Assembly (NCBI GenBank): GCA_010093605.1
Contig: MU004189.1
Coordinates: forward strand, 441,834-505,833
Source of the DNA: Lophium mytilinum
Lineage: Eukaryota > Ascomycota > Dothideomycetes > Mytilinidiales > Mytilinidiaceae
Direction: 5' to 3'
Length of the DNA: 64,000 bases
How positions within the stretch are numbered: position 1 is the stretch's first letter; each line of letters begins with the position of its first letter. This document shows positions 35,669-45,946 of this stretch, piece after piece. Under the pieces are notes generated by a model. That model saw only the letters and a program-made list of their open reading frames with translations, was not told the DNA's origin and searched no databases. A program made the translations under genes and the position numbers.

Positions 35669-36726
35669 ATGCCTTCGTAAGTTTTCCCTTGATTCGCATC
35701 CGCTCAAAGCGCACCATCTGACCAACCCCTCACAGCACTTCTAACCTCGCCCACGATCCCTCTATTCCACAGGTAGGCGTATGCCATTTCCTGCGCCTAC
35801 CACAAGAACTCCGCGACATCATCTACGAATACGCCATCACCGAGCCCAACAACCGCGTCATATGCTGCCAACAAGGGAACCGCCAAGTGCTCGCAATCTC
35901 TTCACCAAGCCCCATCGCCGCCAACCCGAGCCTAAGCGAAGCAAATCAGCTTCAATTCGTCTCCAAGCAACTCCGCGCCGAGACTCTCGACCTAACGCTC
36001 AAGTTCAACCCGACGGTGGCCTTCCTAGGCATTGTGGAAGAGCGTGGCGACTCTTCCGCATACGGCCAATGCAACCACTTCCTGATGAACTGCAACAACT
36101 TCCTGATGAACTGCGCTCGTGCCATTCTAGCCAAACTGTCTTGTATCGAACTCGAGCTCAGCGGAAATATCTCATACCTCCCAATTGGGTCCATCCAGTC
36201 TTTGGCTAGCAAACTCTATCACATGAATCCTCAAGCTTCCATGGTCGTCCGCCTGGTCCATTGGAATATCATGAGCGACGAGTTCATCTGGTATTTTAGC
36301 GAGTACGGCGAGTATCTCATATACGCGTGTCAGTTTGTTCGATTTGAGAATGTGCCGAATCTGAGGTTCAGGCCGGCCGGGGATCTGGATAGGAAGCGGC
36401 TGAGGCGGAAATTGCTCAGGGAGATGCGGGACTATTTCCCAAGTGGGGAGAGAGAGAAGATGCTGGAGGAGGCAAAGCGGTGGTATAAAGACGGGCTTCC
36501 GAGAACTTCCAAAGCTGGAGAAGGTGTCGGTGGTCAGGATGACGTCGAGGACGATGAGGACGAACACCCTGAGGATGACGAGGACGAGTTTGTCTTTGAT
36601 GAGGGAGATCTCCAATGTCTCTTCGATTACGAGGAGGAATCAGAGTATCCTTCTGATACCGAGGTTCTTGAAGACGGCGAAGGTGGCGAGGATGAAGAGG
36701 AGCTTGATGGAGAAACAGACGACTAA
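35669..36726 (+). CDS. Array paralogue H with acidic tail, unknown function (332 aa)
   Basis: Exon 1 is 8 bases (35669-35676, ATGCCTTC), then a 59-base intron (GTAAGT donor, CACAG acceptor), then exon 2, 35736-36726. The product begins MPSTSNLAHDPSIPQVGVC. Blocks are LPQELRDIIYEYAIT, NQLQFVSKQLRAETLDLTL, KFNPTVAF, NLRFRPAGDLD and KRWYKDGLPRT. A short duplication inside the gene repeats a CNHFLMN / CNNFLMN unit (about 36070-36114). After the last shared block comes an extra tail of about 65 residues, almost half of it Asp and Glu, including DDVEDDEDEHPEDDEDEF. No other array member has this tail. Such tails can bind basic partners, but the function here is unknown. Confidence 0.86.
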
Positions 36727-37136
36727 GTGGCGGTTCCTCACGTCCTAGGGCAATCTGTAGCGGCAACACCAGAGCCTCTTGAGGAAATTGCGTTGTTTCT
36801 GCGGAAAGCTCTACGTGCACTAATTCCCGATCTACTTAAGAGAATAGGAATAAATCTGAGAAATCGACAGTTTCTGGCCCAAAGCTTGGGCATCCGACGC
36901 TGATAAAACATGTGGTTTGAAGTGGGTGAGATCATCGTGAAAAAATGTTGATGGTGCGATGAGTTAAGGCTCGGAATACGGTCAGTTGTTAGTGCTCCGA
37001 ACGGATCAAATCCTCTAGACCGATACTTGGAACGGTCATCATTCAGAGAAATTCAATGCATTTTGAATTACCTACCAATTTGCACCGACTGTGCGGCGTG
37101 AAAGTACTATACATATGCTTGGCCTACCTAGCTCTT
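36727..37136. other. Convergent intergenic region at the array end
   Basis: 410 bases between paralogue H and the convergent acidic-protein gene. No gene or repeat is seen. Confidence 0.5.
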
Positions 37137-38394
37137 CTACCAGGTCGTAGGAACTTTCGGATATTCCGATTTGCTCATCTTCAGATCGTCGAACACCGAG
37201 TCATCGCCTGCAGTAAGTCAGTACCATGTTGAGACGACGCCAGCGATATCACACGTACCATGCAAATGCTGAACCCTCAGCTCGTCCTCATGCTCCAGCT
37301 TCTCCATCTCCTCAAGTGGGGTCTCCTTATCGTCGTTTTTCTGATCTTTGGACGTCGGCTCAACCGCTGTTCCGAGGTCATTGTTGTTCCCTTCGCCTAT
37401 GAGAAGGATTTGAGCATTGGGATAGTCGAGGTAGTTCGGCTTCACCTCTGCCCATGCTAGGCCTCGGAATTCTTCTATTATCCTAGTGCGACGTTAGTGA
37501 TGCGCTTCAGTGGAAGCGCGAAAATACGTACTCTTTCGGGAACTCCGGACCTTGTGGAAGACTTGCATTGGCAGGACCCTTTCGAGTGGGATTCTTGATA
37601 CTTATAGCAAAGCTGCCTTGCGACCGTAGTCCGAGTTCCTCCTGTACCTCTCCCGGCTCGGATGGAATTGTGAGCATGTATACCAAGTGAGTGGAGTTCT
37701 CCACCCGGGTGATAGCATAGACGCCCTCACCGACGGTGTTAATCGGATGGTTGTGACGCGTTCCGGCGGTTTGCGTCTCATACGTCGATCCCTGGAAAAA
37801 TTTCTCTTTCAGGTCTTTCATCGTGGTATTGGCCTTCTCGACAAACGCCATGAACTTGTCGTTGGGTGTTTTGGGGAAGACCTTCTTCGGAAGTGCAAAA
37901 AGGCGGTTGGTATTAGACTCGTCGATAGATCCTTCGCCCAGCTTGGCACCGACGGGAATAGGGCGCATGACGAAGTAGGTGCGCTGCAGGTCTGCAGCAC
38001 TCTCTGCGTCATCAATGCCTACGCGCTTCCGAGTAAAGAAGTAGATGATACCCTTTTCGAGGATGTTTGAAGGCATGGCTTTCGCACGCTCTGGGGACGT
38101 TTCGATAGCTTTGCCATTTGTCTCTGTCTCCATGGTGTCGTCCCCGCCCTCGGTAGAAGATTCCTCTTTCTCGTCTTCTGACTTTTGGTCCGATTCGTTT
38201 TCATTTTTCGGCACATCCTTGTCCTGTTCATCACCACTTTGCTCTTGTCCTAGCATAGTCTGCTCGATCGTCTTTTGCTTCTTTTGCGTATCTTCCTTTC
38301 CCTGCTTAGCCTGAGGTGAGCTATTGGTATCTGCTTTGCGCTTCATTCCCGCAGCCGTCTCCTTGGTCTGGGATCTGAGGTTTGTTCCGGCCAT
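37137..38394 (-). CDS. Conserved fungal acidic protein, probably nuclear (385 aa)
   Basis: Three exons, 38394-37532, 37482-37259 and 37207-37137, are joined by introns of 49 and 51 bases with GTACGT donors. The start at 38394 is chosen because the upstream in-frame extension to 38574 has no protein-like sequence before MAGTNLRSQ. Residues 1-110 are highly charged, with a basic KRK patch (possible nuclear signal) and an Asp/Glu/Ser-rich part. Residues ~115-290 form the conserved core: ILEKGIIYFFTRKRVGI, YFVMRPIPVGAKL, FALPKKVFPKT and EGVYAITRVENSTHLVYML. The tail is again acidic. I recall relatives in other moulds being labelled BTB domain transcription factor, but I see no BTB fold here and cannot verify that name. 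It is convergent with the paralogue array. Confidence 0.88.
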
Positions 38395-39019
38395 GGTGTC
38401 TAGGATTGGGTTGTCAGCTACGCGAACGCAAGCGAAATATGAGAAATAGGCTAGAAGCCAGTGGAAGTCGCTATATGAAAGATGAATAGGCATATGGGCA
38501 GCATATGAACAACTATACCCTTTTGACTTAGGGTATACTGTAATGGAACGATAGGGTACAAGCAATAGTAGCAAATGAGTTGCTCACCTGATTTTGGATG
38601 GACTGCAATTGATTGATTCACTTGGTTTTTACTTGGTAACGGGAATGAGAGATACTGTAGACGCGTTGTTGAGGTCGCGGTCGACTGAGGACGTATGTAG
38701 TCCTTTACCCCATTCGCGTGGTGATGACGTATTCGTGACATTTTGTCAAATGTGCACTAGGAACGTGTCTTTCACGCGACATAACTAAGAATGTAATACT
38801 TCCTCCGCATGATGCAGACTAAAGGTAATGCAGACCCTTGTCTTGTACGCCGACGAAATCTAAGGATGGTCAAAGTGGTACTTCTTGTATGTACAAGGTT
38901 TCCGGAAATACCCAACAACCTTTATAAATACAGATTTCAAGGAAGTAATTTTGATAGTGCCATGTCTGCTATCCTGCTCTTTATGCACATTTGTTGGCCT
39001 TACTACGCGTTAGATCCCA
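38395..39019. other. Intergenic region between the acidic-protein gene and HEM4
   Basis: About 625 bases with no gene. It holds the promoter of the acidic-protein gene and the 3' flank of HEM4, both read on the minus strand. Confidence 0.5.
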
Positions 39020-39949
39020 TTATTGAGACTTTGCCATCGATTCGATAGCAGCTCCAATACCCTCCGGACTCGGCTGGCTTGCACAAACATCCGGGGTAAA
39101 TCCAAATTCAGTCTCCAGATAATCTCGAGTCGTAGGCCCGATAGTAGCAATCAAAATGCCCTGTCGCTTAGGATCAGATCTGACTTTGCCATAGTCGTCC
39201 AGCATGTCCAGACTCTCGAGCATTGCCTTGCATCCGGTAGGAGAGAACACCACGACCCATTGCTTCTCCAGCCCGCGCTCAGTATTTTGCTTCCATATCG
39301 ATGAGAAATGTGACTTGAACAATTGCATTTCTCCCGTCTCGTAAATGACGAGCTCATCTACTTTCGATCTACGCTCGAGCGGTAGACTCTCTGACTCTAG
39401 CGTCTTGGGAATTATATCTCTTCTCTTTTCACCAACAAGAAATAGAATCGGCGGCTTTGGCGATCCCTTGTGGATTGAATCATAATGATCGAGGATGAAA
39501 GCGGCAAGAGCTTCGCCATTTCCACTCTCTTCGCCTAAGATGGGGCACTGAAGATTCAAAGATCGCAAACCCCGAGCTGTAGCTGGCCCAACGACATAAA
39601 GTGGCGTGCTAGCCGGGAGTAAGTCGTCTAAAGATCCGGTTGCCGTGCTCCGGATGTCATTGATAACCTTTGTAAAAGCTTCGACGGCTCGTTGAGAGGT
39701 GAAGATCATGGCGCCATACTTGGACTTATATTTTCCAGCTTTTGCGGCGAGGGCGCCACTGGATACGTACTCCCTCACGTTCTGAAGTGAATCACTCTTG
39801 AATCTGTGCTCGAGAACCGGGACAAACACTGGATCAAAGCTGCCATTGTCAAAGGATGAGAAATACTCTTCGTATCCATCATGCGGAGATGACTTGGTTT
39901 TGAGCAACAAAATAGGAGTTTTCCCCTTTTTGTAAGAGGAATTAGCCAT
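39020..39949 (-). CDS. HEM4: Uroporphyrinogen-III synthase (309 aa)
   Basis: One exon. The start at 39949 (MANSSYKKGKTPILLLKTKS) is preferred. The frame runs on to 40024, which would add 25 residues. The enzyme closes and inverts the D ring of hydroxymethylbilane to make uroporphyrinogen III for haem and sirohaem, in the cytosol. Support comes from family blocks in order: YGAMIFTSQRAVEAF, TPLYVVGPATARGLRSL, ILFLVGEKRRDIIPKTL, ELVIYETGEM, WVVVFSPTGCKAML, IATIGPTTRDYLE and the C-terminal ASQPSPEGIGAAI. Length fits fungal HEM4. Sequence in this family is weakly conserved, but the TSQRAVEA and SPTGxxAM signatures are clear. It is divergent from BFR1. Confidence 0.93.
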   Translation of the reverse strand: MANSSYKKGKTPILLLKTKSSPHDGYEEYFSSFDNGSFDPVFVPVLEHRFKSDSLQNVREYVSSGALAAKAGKYKSKYGAMIFTSQRAVEAFTKVINDIRSTATGSLDDLLPASTPLYVVGPATARGLRSLNLQCPILGEESGNGEALAAFILDHYDSIHKGSPKPPILFLVGEKRRDIIPKTLESESLPLERRSKVDELVIYETGEMQLFKSHFSSIWKQNTERGLEKQWVVVFSPTGCKAMLESLDMLDDYGKVRSDPKRQGILIATIGPTTRDYLETEFGFTPDVCASQPSPEGIGAAIESMAKSQ

Positions 39950-40422
39950 GGTGGAAGAGAGAGGGGTCGAGACAGAAAGGTCGATGGGGATATCAAGGCA
40001 ACTCGGTAGCGAGGTAGAGGGCAAGTTAGAAAGGGCCGATTATTTGGGGATACACTATCAAAACCCACGAGTTGTATATGGCATCTCAACAGCCACATAC
40101 TGGTTAGACAAGGGCCAAATAAAGGCGGTTATATGCGTCTATACCTGGTCCCTACTATTAAGTACCAATACGCTTCATTTTCAGATATCTAGCTACAGCA
40201 TGCGTTGCCCTTGTATCGGAAGAGCGGTAAACTGCGGCTTAGCTTCTTTACTGTGTAAGCGACACCAGCTGGCGGTCGGGAAAAGCTTCCTCACATAAAT
40301 TCCCACGACGTTGCACCATCTCGAATCCTGTCCGCAACTACCTCCGCACCCCCACAACCACAGCTCCCTGCACCAACACCTCCTGTATACCATCAGTGGT
40401 GTCAGATTGTCTCCGCGCCACC
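39950..40422. other. Divergent promoter between HEM4 and BFR1
   Basis: 473 bases between two housekeeping genes. The BFR1 side has a C-rich leader from about 40300. No other gene is seen. Confidence 0.6.
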
Positions 40423-42160
40423 ATGGCCGATGTAGCAACCCCCTCGGCCGCAACCCTGGCCACCTCCGATGCCACCGCCTCGACTGCTTCCGCCGAGAAG
40501 TCGAAGCCGCAATTCGTCAAGCCTGAGAAACCAGACGAGGAGAAATTTCATAAGGAGGAACCCAAGGCTAAGAAGGAGCATGCCGCGGCGCAGGAGAAAT
40601 TTGTACGATGCCCTCAATTGAACTACATACCCTTCACACCCAACATCTGCATGCTCCACCGCAGACGTGGTGGGGCTCTTCATGGTACAGCCTACAGTGT
40701 CTAACTCTATTCCACTCTTAGAACGCCGCTCGCGCGAAACAAGACCTTGCCCGACCGAACAATCGGGATTCTCCTAATGCGAAGAGGCAGCAGGAGCTCA
40801 AGAGCGAATTGAAGAAGATCGGGGAATTGCAGAGAGGGAGCAAGTCTGGGAGGAATGCCATCTTTGAAAAGATGAAGAAGCTCGACGAGCAAATCAAATC
40901 CCGGCAGAACGAACTCAAGACTGCGAAGGGCCGCATCAACTTTCGCACCGTTGACGATGTGGACCGGGAGATCGATCGCCTCCAGAAACAAGTCGATACT
41001 GGCACAATGAAACTAGTTGATGAGAAGAAGGCACTCTCGGAGATCAGCAGTCTGCATAAGGCGCGGAAGAATTTCGCTACTTTCGATCAAATGCAAAAGG
41101 CGATCGACGAGTTGAGGGGTCAACATTCGGAACAGAAGAAGCTACTGGATGACCCTGAGCAGAAAGCGCTCAGCGACAAATACACAGTTCTCCAGAAGGA
41201 GTTGGATGGTCTCAAAGCTGAGGAGGATGACGCTCACAAGAATTCGAGGTCTCTTAAAGATGAGATGCATAAGGCTCACGCAGAGATGCAAGAGAAGTGG
41301 GTTGCGCTGAAAGAAATCAGAGACAACTATCACTCCCAAAAGAAGGCTTTTTCGGATTACGATTACCAGGCGAGAATGGCTAGGCGAGAAAAGCACAAGC
41401 AAGAACAGAAGGAATGGGAAGCCAACAAGCGGAAAGAGGTCGCGGCACAGAAGCTTGAGGAGGCCAGCGCACCTGCGTACCAGGACGATATCATTACTGC
41501 TGAAGGCCTCATTCGATACTTTGACCCTTCAGCTGTTGCCGCCAAGGAAGAAAGCGCTCCCAGTCAATTTACCGCTGCCGCTCAGCGAACGGTCGACGCT
41601 GCTGGTCTGAAAGGTACAAAATTGGTAAAGAAAGATGAAGAGGAGTACTTCATGGGAACTGGAGGCAAGAAGGGAAAGAAGGGAAAGAAGACTAGCGCTC
41701 CTAAACCCGCTGCTGAAGGCAAGTTCAACCTTAGCATCGGAGTGATTGAGCAGCTGTCCAAAATCGGTGTCGATGCTCCATCGAGTCAAGCCGGTGTGCC
41801 TGCTGTCGTAGAGAAGTTGAAGGAGAAGCTTGACTTCTGGAAGAAGGACCAGGACCGCAAGACTAAAGAAGTGAGTTGAAGGCGCCCAGTGCAATTACTC
41901 TAATAATAAATACTAATTATCACCAGAACGTGGCCAAGGCCCAGAAGGAAATCGATCGCCTTGAGGCTGCAGAGGATCAGGCAGAGCATGGCAGCAAAGA
42001 TACTGCCCGCAAGCCTGCTCAGAAGAACCAGGCCGTGAATGGAGGCCATGTCTCCGCTACTGCGGAGCTAGAACAAGAGAAGGACGCCGTGGCCGACGCT
42101 GCCGAGGATCTGAAGGTGGCGAGCCTTGAGGACGGCGATGAAGTGTTGGCAGATGCTTAG
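40423..42160 (+). CDS. BFR1: BFR1-like nuclear segregation/mRNP protein (520 aa)
   Basis: Three exons, 40423-40602, 40722-41870 and 41927-42160, with introns of 119 and 56 bases, all phase 0. In yeast, Bfr1 is linked to mRNA-protein complexes, polyribosomes at the endoplasmic reticulum and nuclear segregation. Residues 1-60 are low-complexity and Lys/Glu-rich. A long helical, highly charged coiled coil fills about 60-280, with the family sequence GRINFRTVDDVDREIDRLQ and MKLVDEKKALSEISSLHKAR. Later come ITAEGLIRYFDPS, the KKGKKGKK patch and FNLSIGVIEQLSKIGVDAPS, all typical of fungal Bfr1. The last exon adds a charged tail. Length agrees with fungal relatives. The gene is divergent from HEM4. 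Confidence 0.93.
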
Positions 42161-42590
42161 AGGGCTAAAACATCTCCACGACGGCGGTCATAGTAAGGGC
42201 AAGGCCTAGCATGTGTTGCTTAATTCCAGAGCATAAAATGTCCTGTTTGGATGCAGGAAGGGACTGTATCAAGGCTGGTCTATCTACTTGCGCTCAGAAT
42301 GAGCAAGAGGGCTATACGAATCTATTCGAACTTCATTCACTGCCTCAATCCAAGTCTTAGGTGCGGTGTATTGTAATCCGATGTGTGGCGCACGATGGCC
42401 CAAGCTTCATCTGTGGCGCATCGATGTCATCGCCGCTAATGGAACCTCCAACTACTACATCATCGCCTTCTTCTAGCAGCATGCTGTATCAATAGCAACG
42501 AGACGTTGAATACACATGTTGCAGGTTGGCTAAATAATCTCATTCATTTGTTTCCAATTCATTCATCCTTAACCCAGCCCCATCTCCAAG
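42161..42590. other. Intergenic region between BFR1 and GH15
   Basis: 430 bases with no gene. It contains the 3' flank of BFR1 and the promoter of the GH15 gene. Confidence 0.5.
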
Positions 42591-44978
42591 ATGGCCACAC
42601 CTGGAGGTCGGAAAGCAGACCAGAATGAAGATAATCGGCATGATTGCACTTCAATGCGTGCTACTACCGGTTATATGCCCGTGAGACCTTCAATTGAAAA
42701 CTTTCCAGGGCATCCGATGCTAATCCAACTCAGATTGAAGATTATGGGCTCATTGGCAATATGAGAACATGTGCCTTGGTGGCTACTGACGGAGGATTAG
42801 ACTACATGTGCTGGTATAATAGATTCTTCCGCTTGGGTTTCAGATCTTAACGCTTTTCAGGCCTGAATTTGACTCCCCGTCCGTCTTCTGCCGCCTTCTC
42901 GACAAGGACAAGGGCGGATACTTCGCCATCAGCCCTAAGAAAGGCCTCAGCCTCACTACTAAGCAGCAATATCTCCCAAGCAGTAACGTCCTGCAGACCA
43001 GATATCTCCACGAAGATGGTGTACTCAACCTGATCGACTTCTTCCCCCGGCCGAACTCCAGGATCCTAGACGCGCAGGCCCTGAACGAGATTGTGTCTGG
43101 CGCCAAGCGAGGCGTCGTGCCACAGCGACTGATGCTCAAAAAGTGGCTCTGTCGCAGAGTTGAATGTATACGCGGTGAAGTCGAGGTTGACGTGGAGGTG
43201 TTCCCTGCCTTCAATTATGCGCAAGATAAGCATACTACGGAAGTCACTAATCAGAGAGGCGAAACTTCTGAAGGGGAGCTTCGGCAGAAGGTAATCTTTC
43301 GGTCGAAGGATCTCACCTTGGAGCTGAATGCTACTGTTGATTGTGGAGAGGATCCCGCCGAAGGATGCCCGTTGCTTGTGTTTTCAAAAAAGGATGAAAA
43401 TTCTCCATTAGGGCAAGGAGTCAGTGCGACTTTCAAGCTCAAGGAGGGCCAGGCAGTATCATTCGTCCTGCGAGATCATGAAAACGATGATGATATTGAG
43501 CATATCACGACGACCCTTATCGATCAGACTCAGTCGGATACTCAGACTTATTGGTTCAATTGGATATCCCAAAAGTACAGTACCTCATGAGAAACGGAAG
43601 TCAATTGTGTAAGATTGCTAACTCAATCTAGCAACTACAAAGGCCGATGGCGAGAGAAAATCTCCCGAAGCCTCATGATCCTTAAGATGCTCACCTACGA
43701 GCCCACCGGCGCCATCATCGCCGCACCCACCTTCTCCCTTCCCGAAGACATCGGCGGCTCACGAAACTGGGACTACCGCTTCTCCTGGGTGCGGGACAGC
43801 TCCTTCACCATCTACATCTTCCTCCGCATGGGCTTCACCTTAGAAGCAGAAGCGTACATGAACTTCATCAGCGACCGCCTACGCTACTCTCGCACTCCAG
43901 AAGGCGCTCTGCCCATCATGTTTAGTACGCCACCCCTTCCCCACCCCATCCCCCCTACCAACACAACTAGGCATCCGCGGCGACACCGACCTCCCCGAAA
44001 TCGAGCTCTCCCATCTCGACGGCTACCGCGGCAGCAAACCCGTGCGCATCGGCAACGGCGCCGCCTTCCACAAGCAACTCGACATCTACGGCGAGCTCCT
44101 CGACGCCATCTACCTCTACAACAAGTACGGCAAGCCCGTCTCCTACGACCAGTGGCTCGCCGTGCGCTCCCTCACCGACTACGTCTGCGGCATCTGGAAC
44201 ACTCCAGACATGTCCATCTGGGAAGTCCGCGGCACGCCGCAGAACTTCGTCTACTCGAAAATCATGCTCTGGGTAGCTCTCGACCGCGCGCTGCGGCTCG
44301 CGGAGAAGCGCAATTTCCCGTGTCCGCGCCGCGCGGAGTGGTTGGCGACCCGGGACCAGATCTGCGAGGATGTGATGGAGAAGGGGTTCAATCCGGCGCT
44401 GGGGTCGTTTATTCAGAGCTATGAGGCGAGGAATGTGTTGGATAGCGCGGTGTTGATTGCGCCGTTGGTGTTTTTTGTGGCGCCGAACGATCCGAGATTC
44501 ACGGGGACGTTGGAGGCGATTCTGAGGCCGGTCGAGAAAGGGGGCCTGACGAGTACGGGGTTGGTATATCGGTATAATCATGAGAGGAGTGATGATGGTA
44601 TGTTGCGTGCGCTCTGGAGAGTTAGATGGGTTGAGGAGGCTAATGTGTGTTTAGGGGTTGGCGGACGGGAAGGTGCATTTAGTATGTGTACGTTCTGGCT
44701 TGTGGAGGCGTTGACTAGAGTGAGTGTCTCTCATCGCACTTGATACATTTTTGCTGACACTATGGCAGGCTGGTGCTTATGACAAGAAGTATCTTGTACA
44801 GGCTATCAATATCTTCGAGAATATGCTTTCATATGGTAATCATCTTAACATGTTCAGCGAGGAGATATCAAGATCTGGGGAACAGCTCGGCAACACTCCG
44901 CAAGCATTCTCTCATCTCGCGCTCATCAGTGCGGCATTCAACTTGAATAGAATCACGGCAGGGCAAGGCGGTGTTTGA
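42591..44978 (+). CDS. GH15 family hydrolase, glucoamylase/trehalase-like (692 aa)
   Basis: Seven exons: 42591-42680, 42734-42813, 42861-43574, 43632-43924, 43971-44597, 44655-44719 and 44769-44978. All introns are 46-57 bases. GH15 enzymes hydrolyse alpha-glucosidic bonds by inversion. The N-terminal beta-sandwich-type part carries [20 protein letters not shown] and [10 protein letters not shown]. The (alpha/alpha)6 barrel holds [15 protein letters not shown], the general-acid Glu in [16 protein letters not shown], and the second catalytic Glu in [16 protein letters not shown]. The block [17 protein letters not shown] is shared with intracellular bacterial-type GH15 trehalases and glucodextranase-like enzymes rather than secreted fungal glucoamylases. 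There is no signal peptide and no starch-binding domain, so a cytosolic role in trehalose or oligosaccharide breakdown is inferred. The true substrate is not shown by the sequence. Confidence 0.92.
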
Positions 44979-45197
44979 TGGGTTATTGCAATACTACGGC
45001 CTTGCACCGAATATGCTTTTTCATCATCCTCAGGAGCCGCTCTCCATGGAGTTCGTGACTGTCTCTGTCAGTGGCCGACGTGACACCTTAAACCATGTAC
45101 CGTTTCAGCTTTGAGACCTTCGTTCCCATCAGCCAAGAAGGTCCTGAACAGACCTACTGTGCAGTAGAGCGCCCTAAGAACTGTCAGTCAACCCTCT

Positions 45198-45946
45198 TCA
45201 ACACATCTTAAGTTGCAACTCACACTGCGCAATCTCCGCCTCGTCCAAGTACCTCAGCCTGTTCACGCTCGGCGCCTCTCCCGTCGCGACACCCTTTGCA
45301 AGCTCCACAAGCCCGCCAATCACCGTACGCTTGCTGATCGCGTACTGAGCAGTCACCGTCTTGACGCGGATGAGGCAGATACGCGGGTCCGATGGACCTC
45401 CATCATGGACGCCGTCACCCAGGTCTCCGATCCAGGCTTTCAGCGCTGGAGAGTAGTACTTCTCAACGTCGGCGCGGTCGGTGCTAATGGTTGCTTTGCC
45501 GCTGAGGGAGGCCCATTCGCCTGATGAGTTGAGGAAACCGAGGTTGATGTCGGAATCGGAGGCGAGGTCGTCGGTTTTGCCTGACTCGGTGTTGGAATGG
45601 AAGATCAGGTCGACGCCTCCACCTTCCTGAAGAGATATTAGTGAGGTAAAAGGGAGCGATGTGGGGTGAGAATGGTTTGAATTAGGAGCTGAAGGGAACG
45701 AGCTTGGTATATGAAAGAGTCCTGGGATACAGGCATAGGACGAGCACTCACCTTCGCAGCGAGCGCCATGCATCGTGAGGCAAGAAGCCCACTGCTCTCT
45801 ATCCTCGTGGTCATCATGCAGAACTTGCTCTTGTCGATGAAGGCGACCAAGTCCTCGACCTTATCCTTGAGGGATGCGACCTCAATGTTCTTCTCCTTGT
45901 ATGGGTCGGCGGCCTTGTTGCCGGTGTCTGCGTTGGAGAAAGACAT
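45198..45946 (-). CDS. bli-3: BLI-3-like pyridoxamine-phosphate-oxidase-fold protein (about 207 aa)
   Basis: Two exons, 45946-45752 and 45626-45198, flank a 125-base intron (GTGAGT donor, TTCAG acceptor, phase 0). The protein matches the blue-light-induced bli-3 family and bacterial general stress protein 26, which have the split-barrel flavin-binding fold. Support includes MSFSNADTGNKAADPYKEKN, the KFCMMTTR strand, VDLIFHSNTESGKTDDL, INLGFLNSSGEWASLSG, LKAWIGDLGDGVHDGGPSDP and VKTVTAQYA. The last few residues are uncertain, because GTGTGAG/GTGAGT sequences at 45226-45218 could start a third exon that changes only the tail. It is convergent with the GH15 gene. In relatives, transcription is induced by light, but no light-response element could be confirmed here. 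Confidence 0.9.

Noticed and set aside
36541-36726. Possible frameshift origin of the acidic tail in array copy H
   Set aside because: The frame is continuous and no alternative frame restores a family-like ending, so a frameshift cannot be shown from this copy alone.
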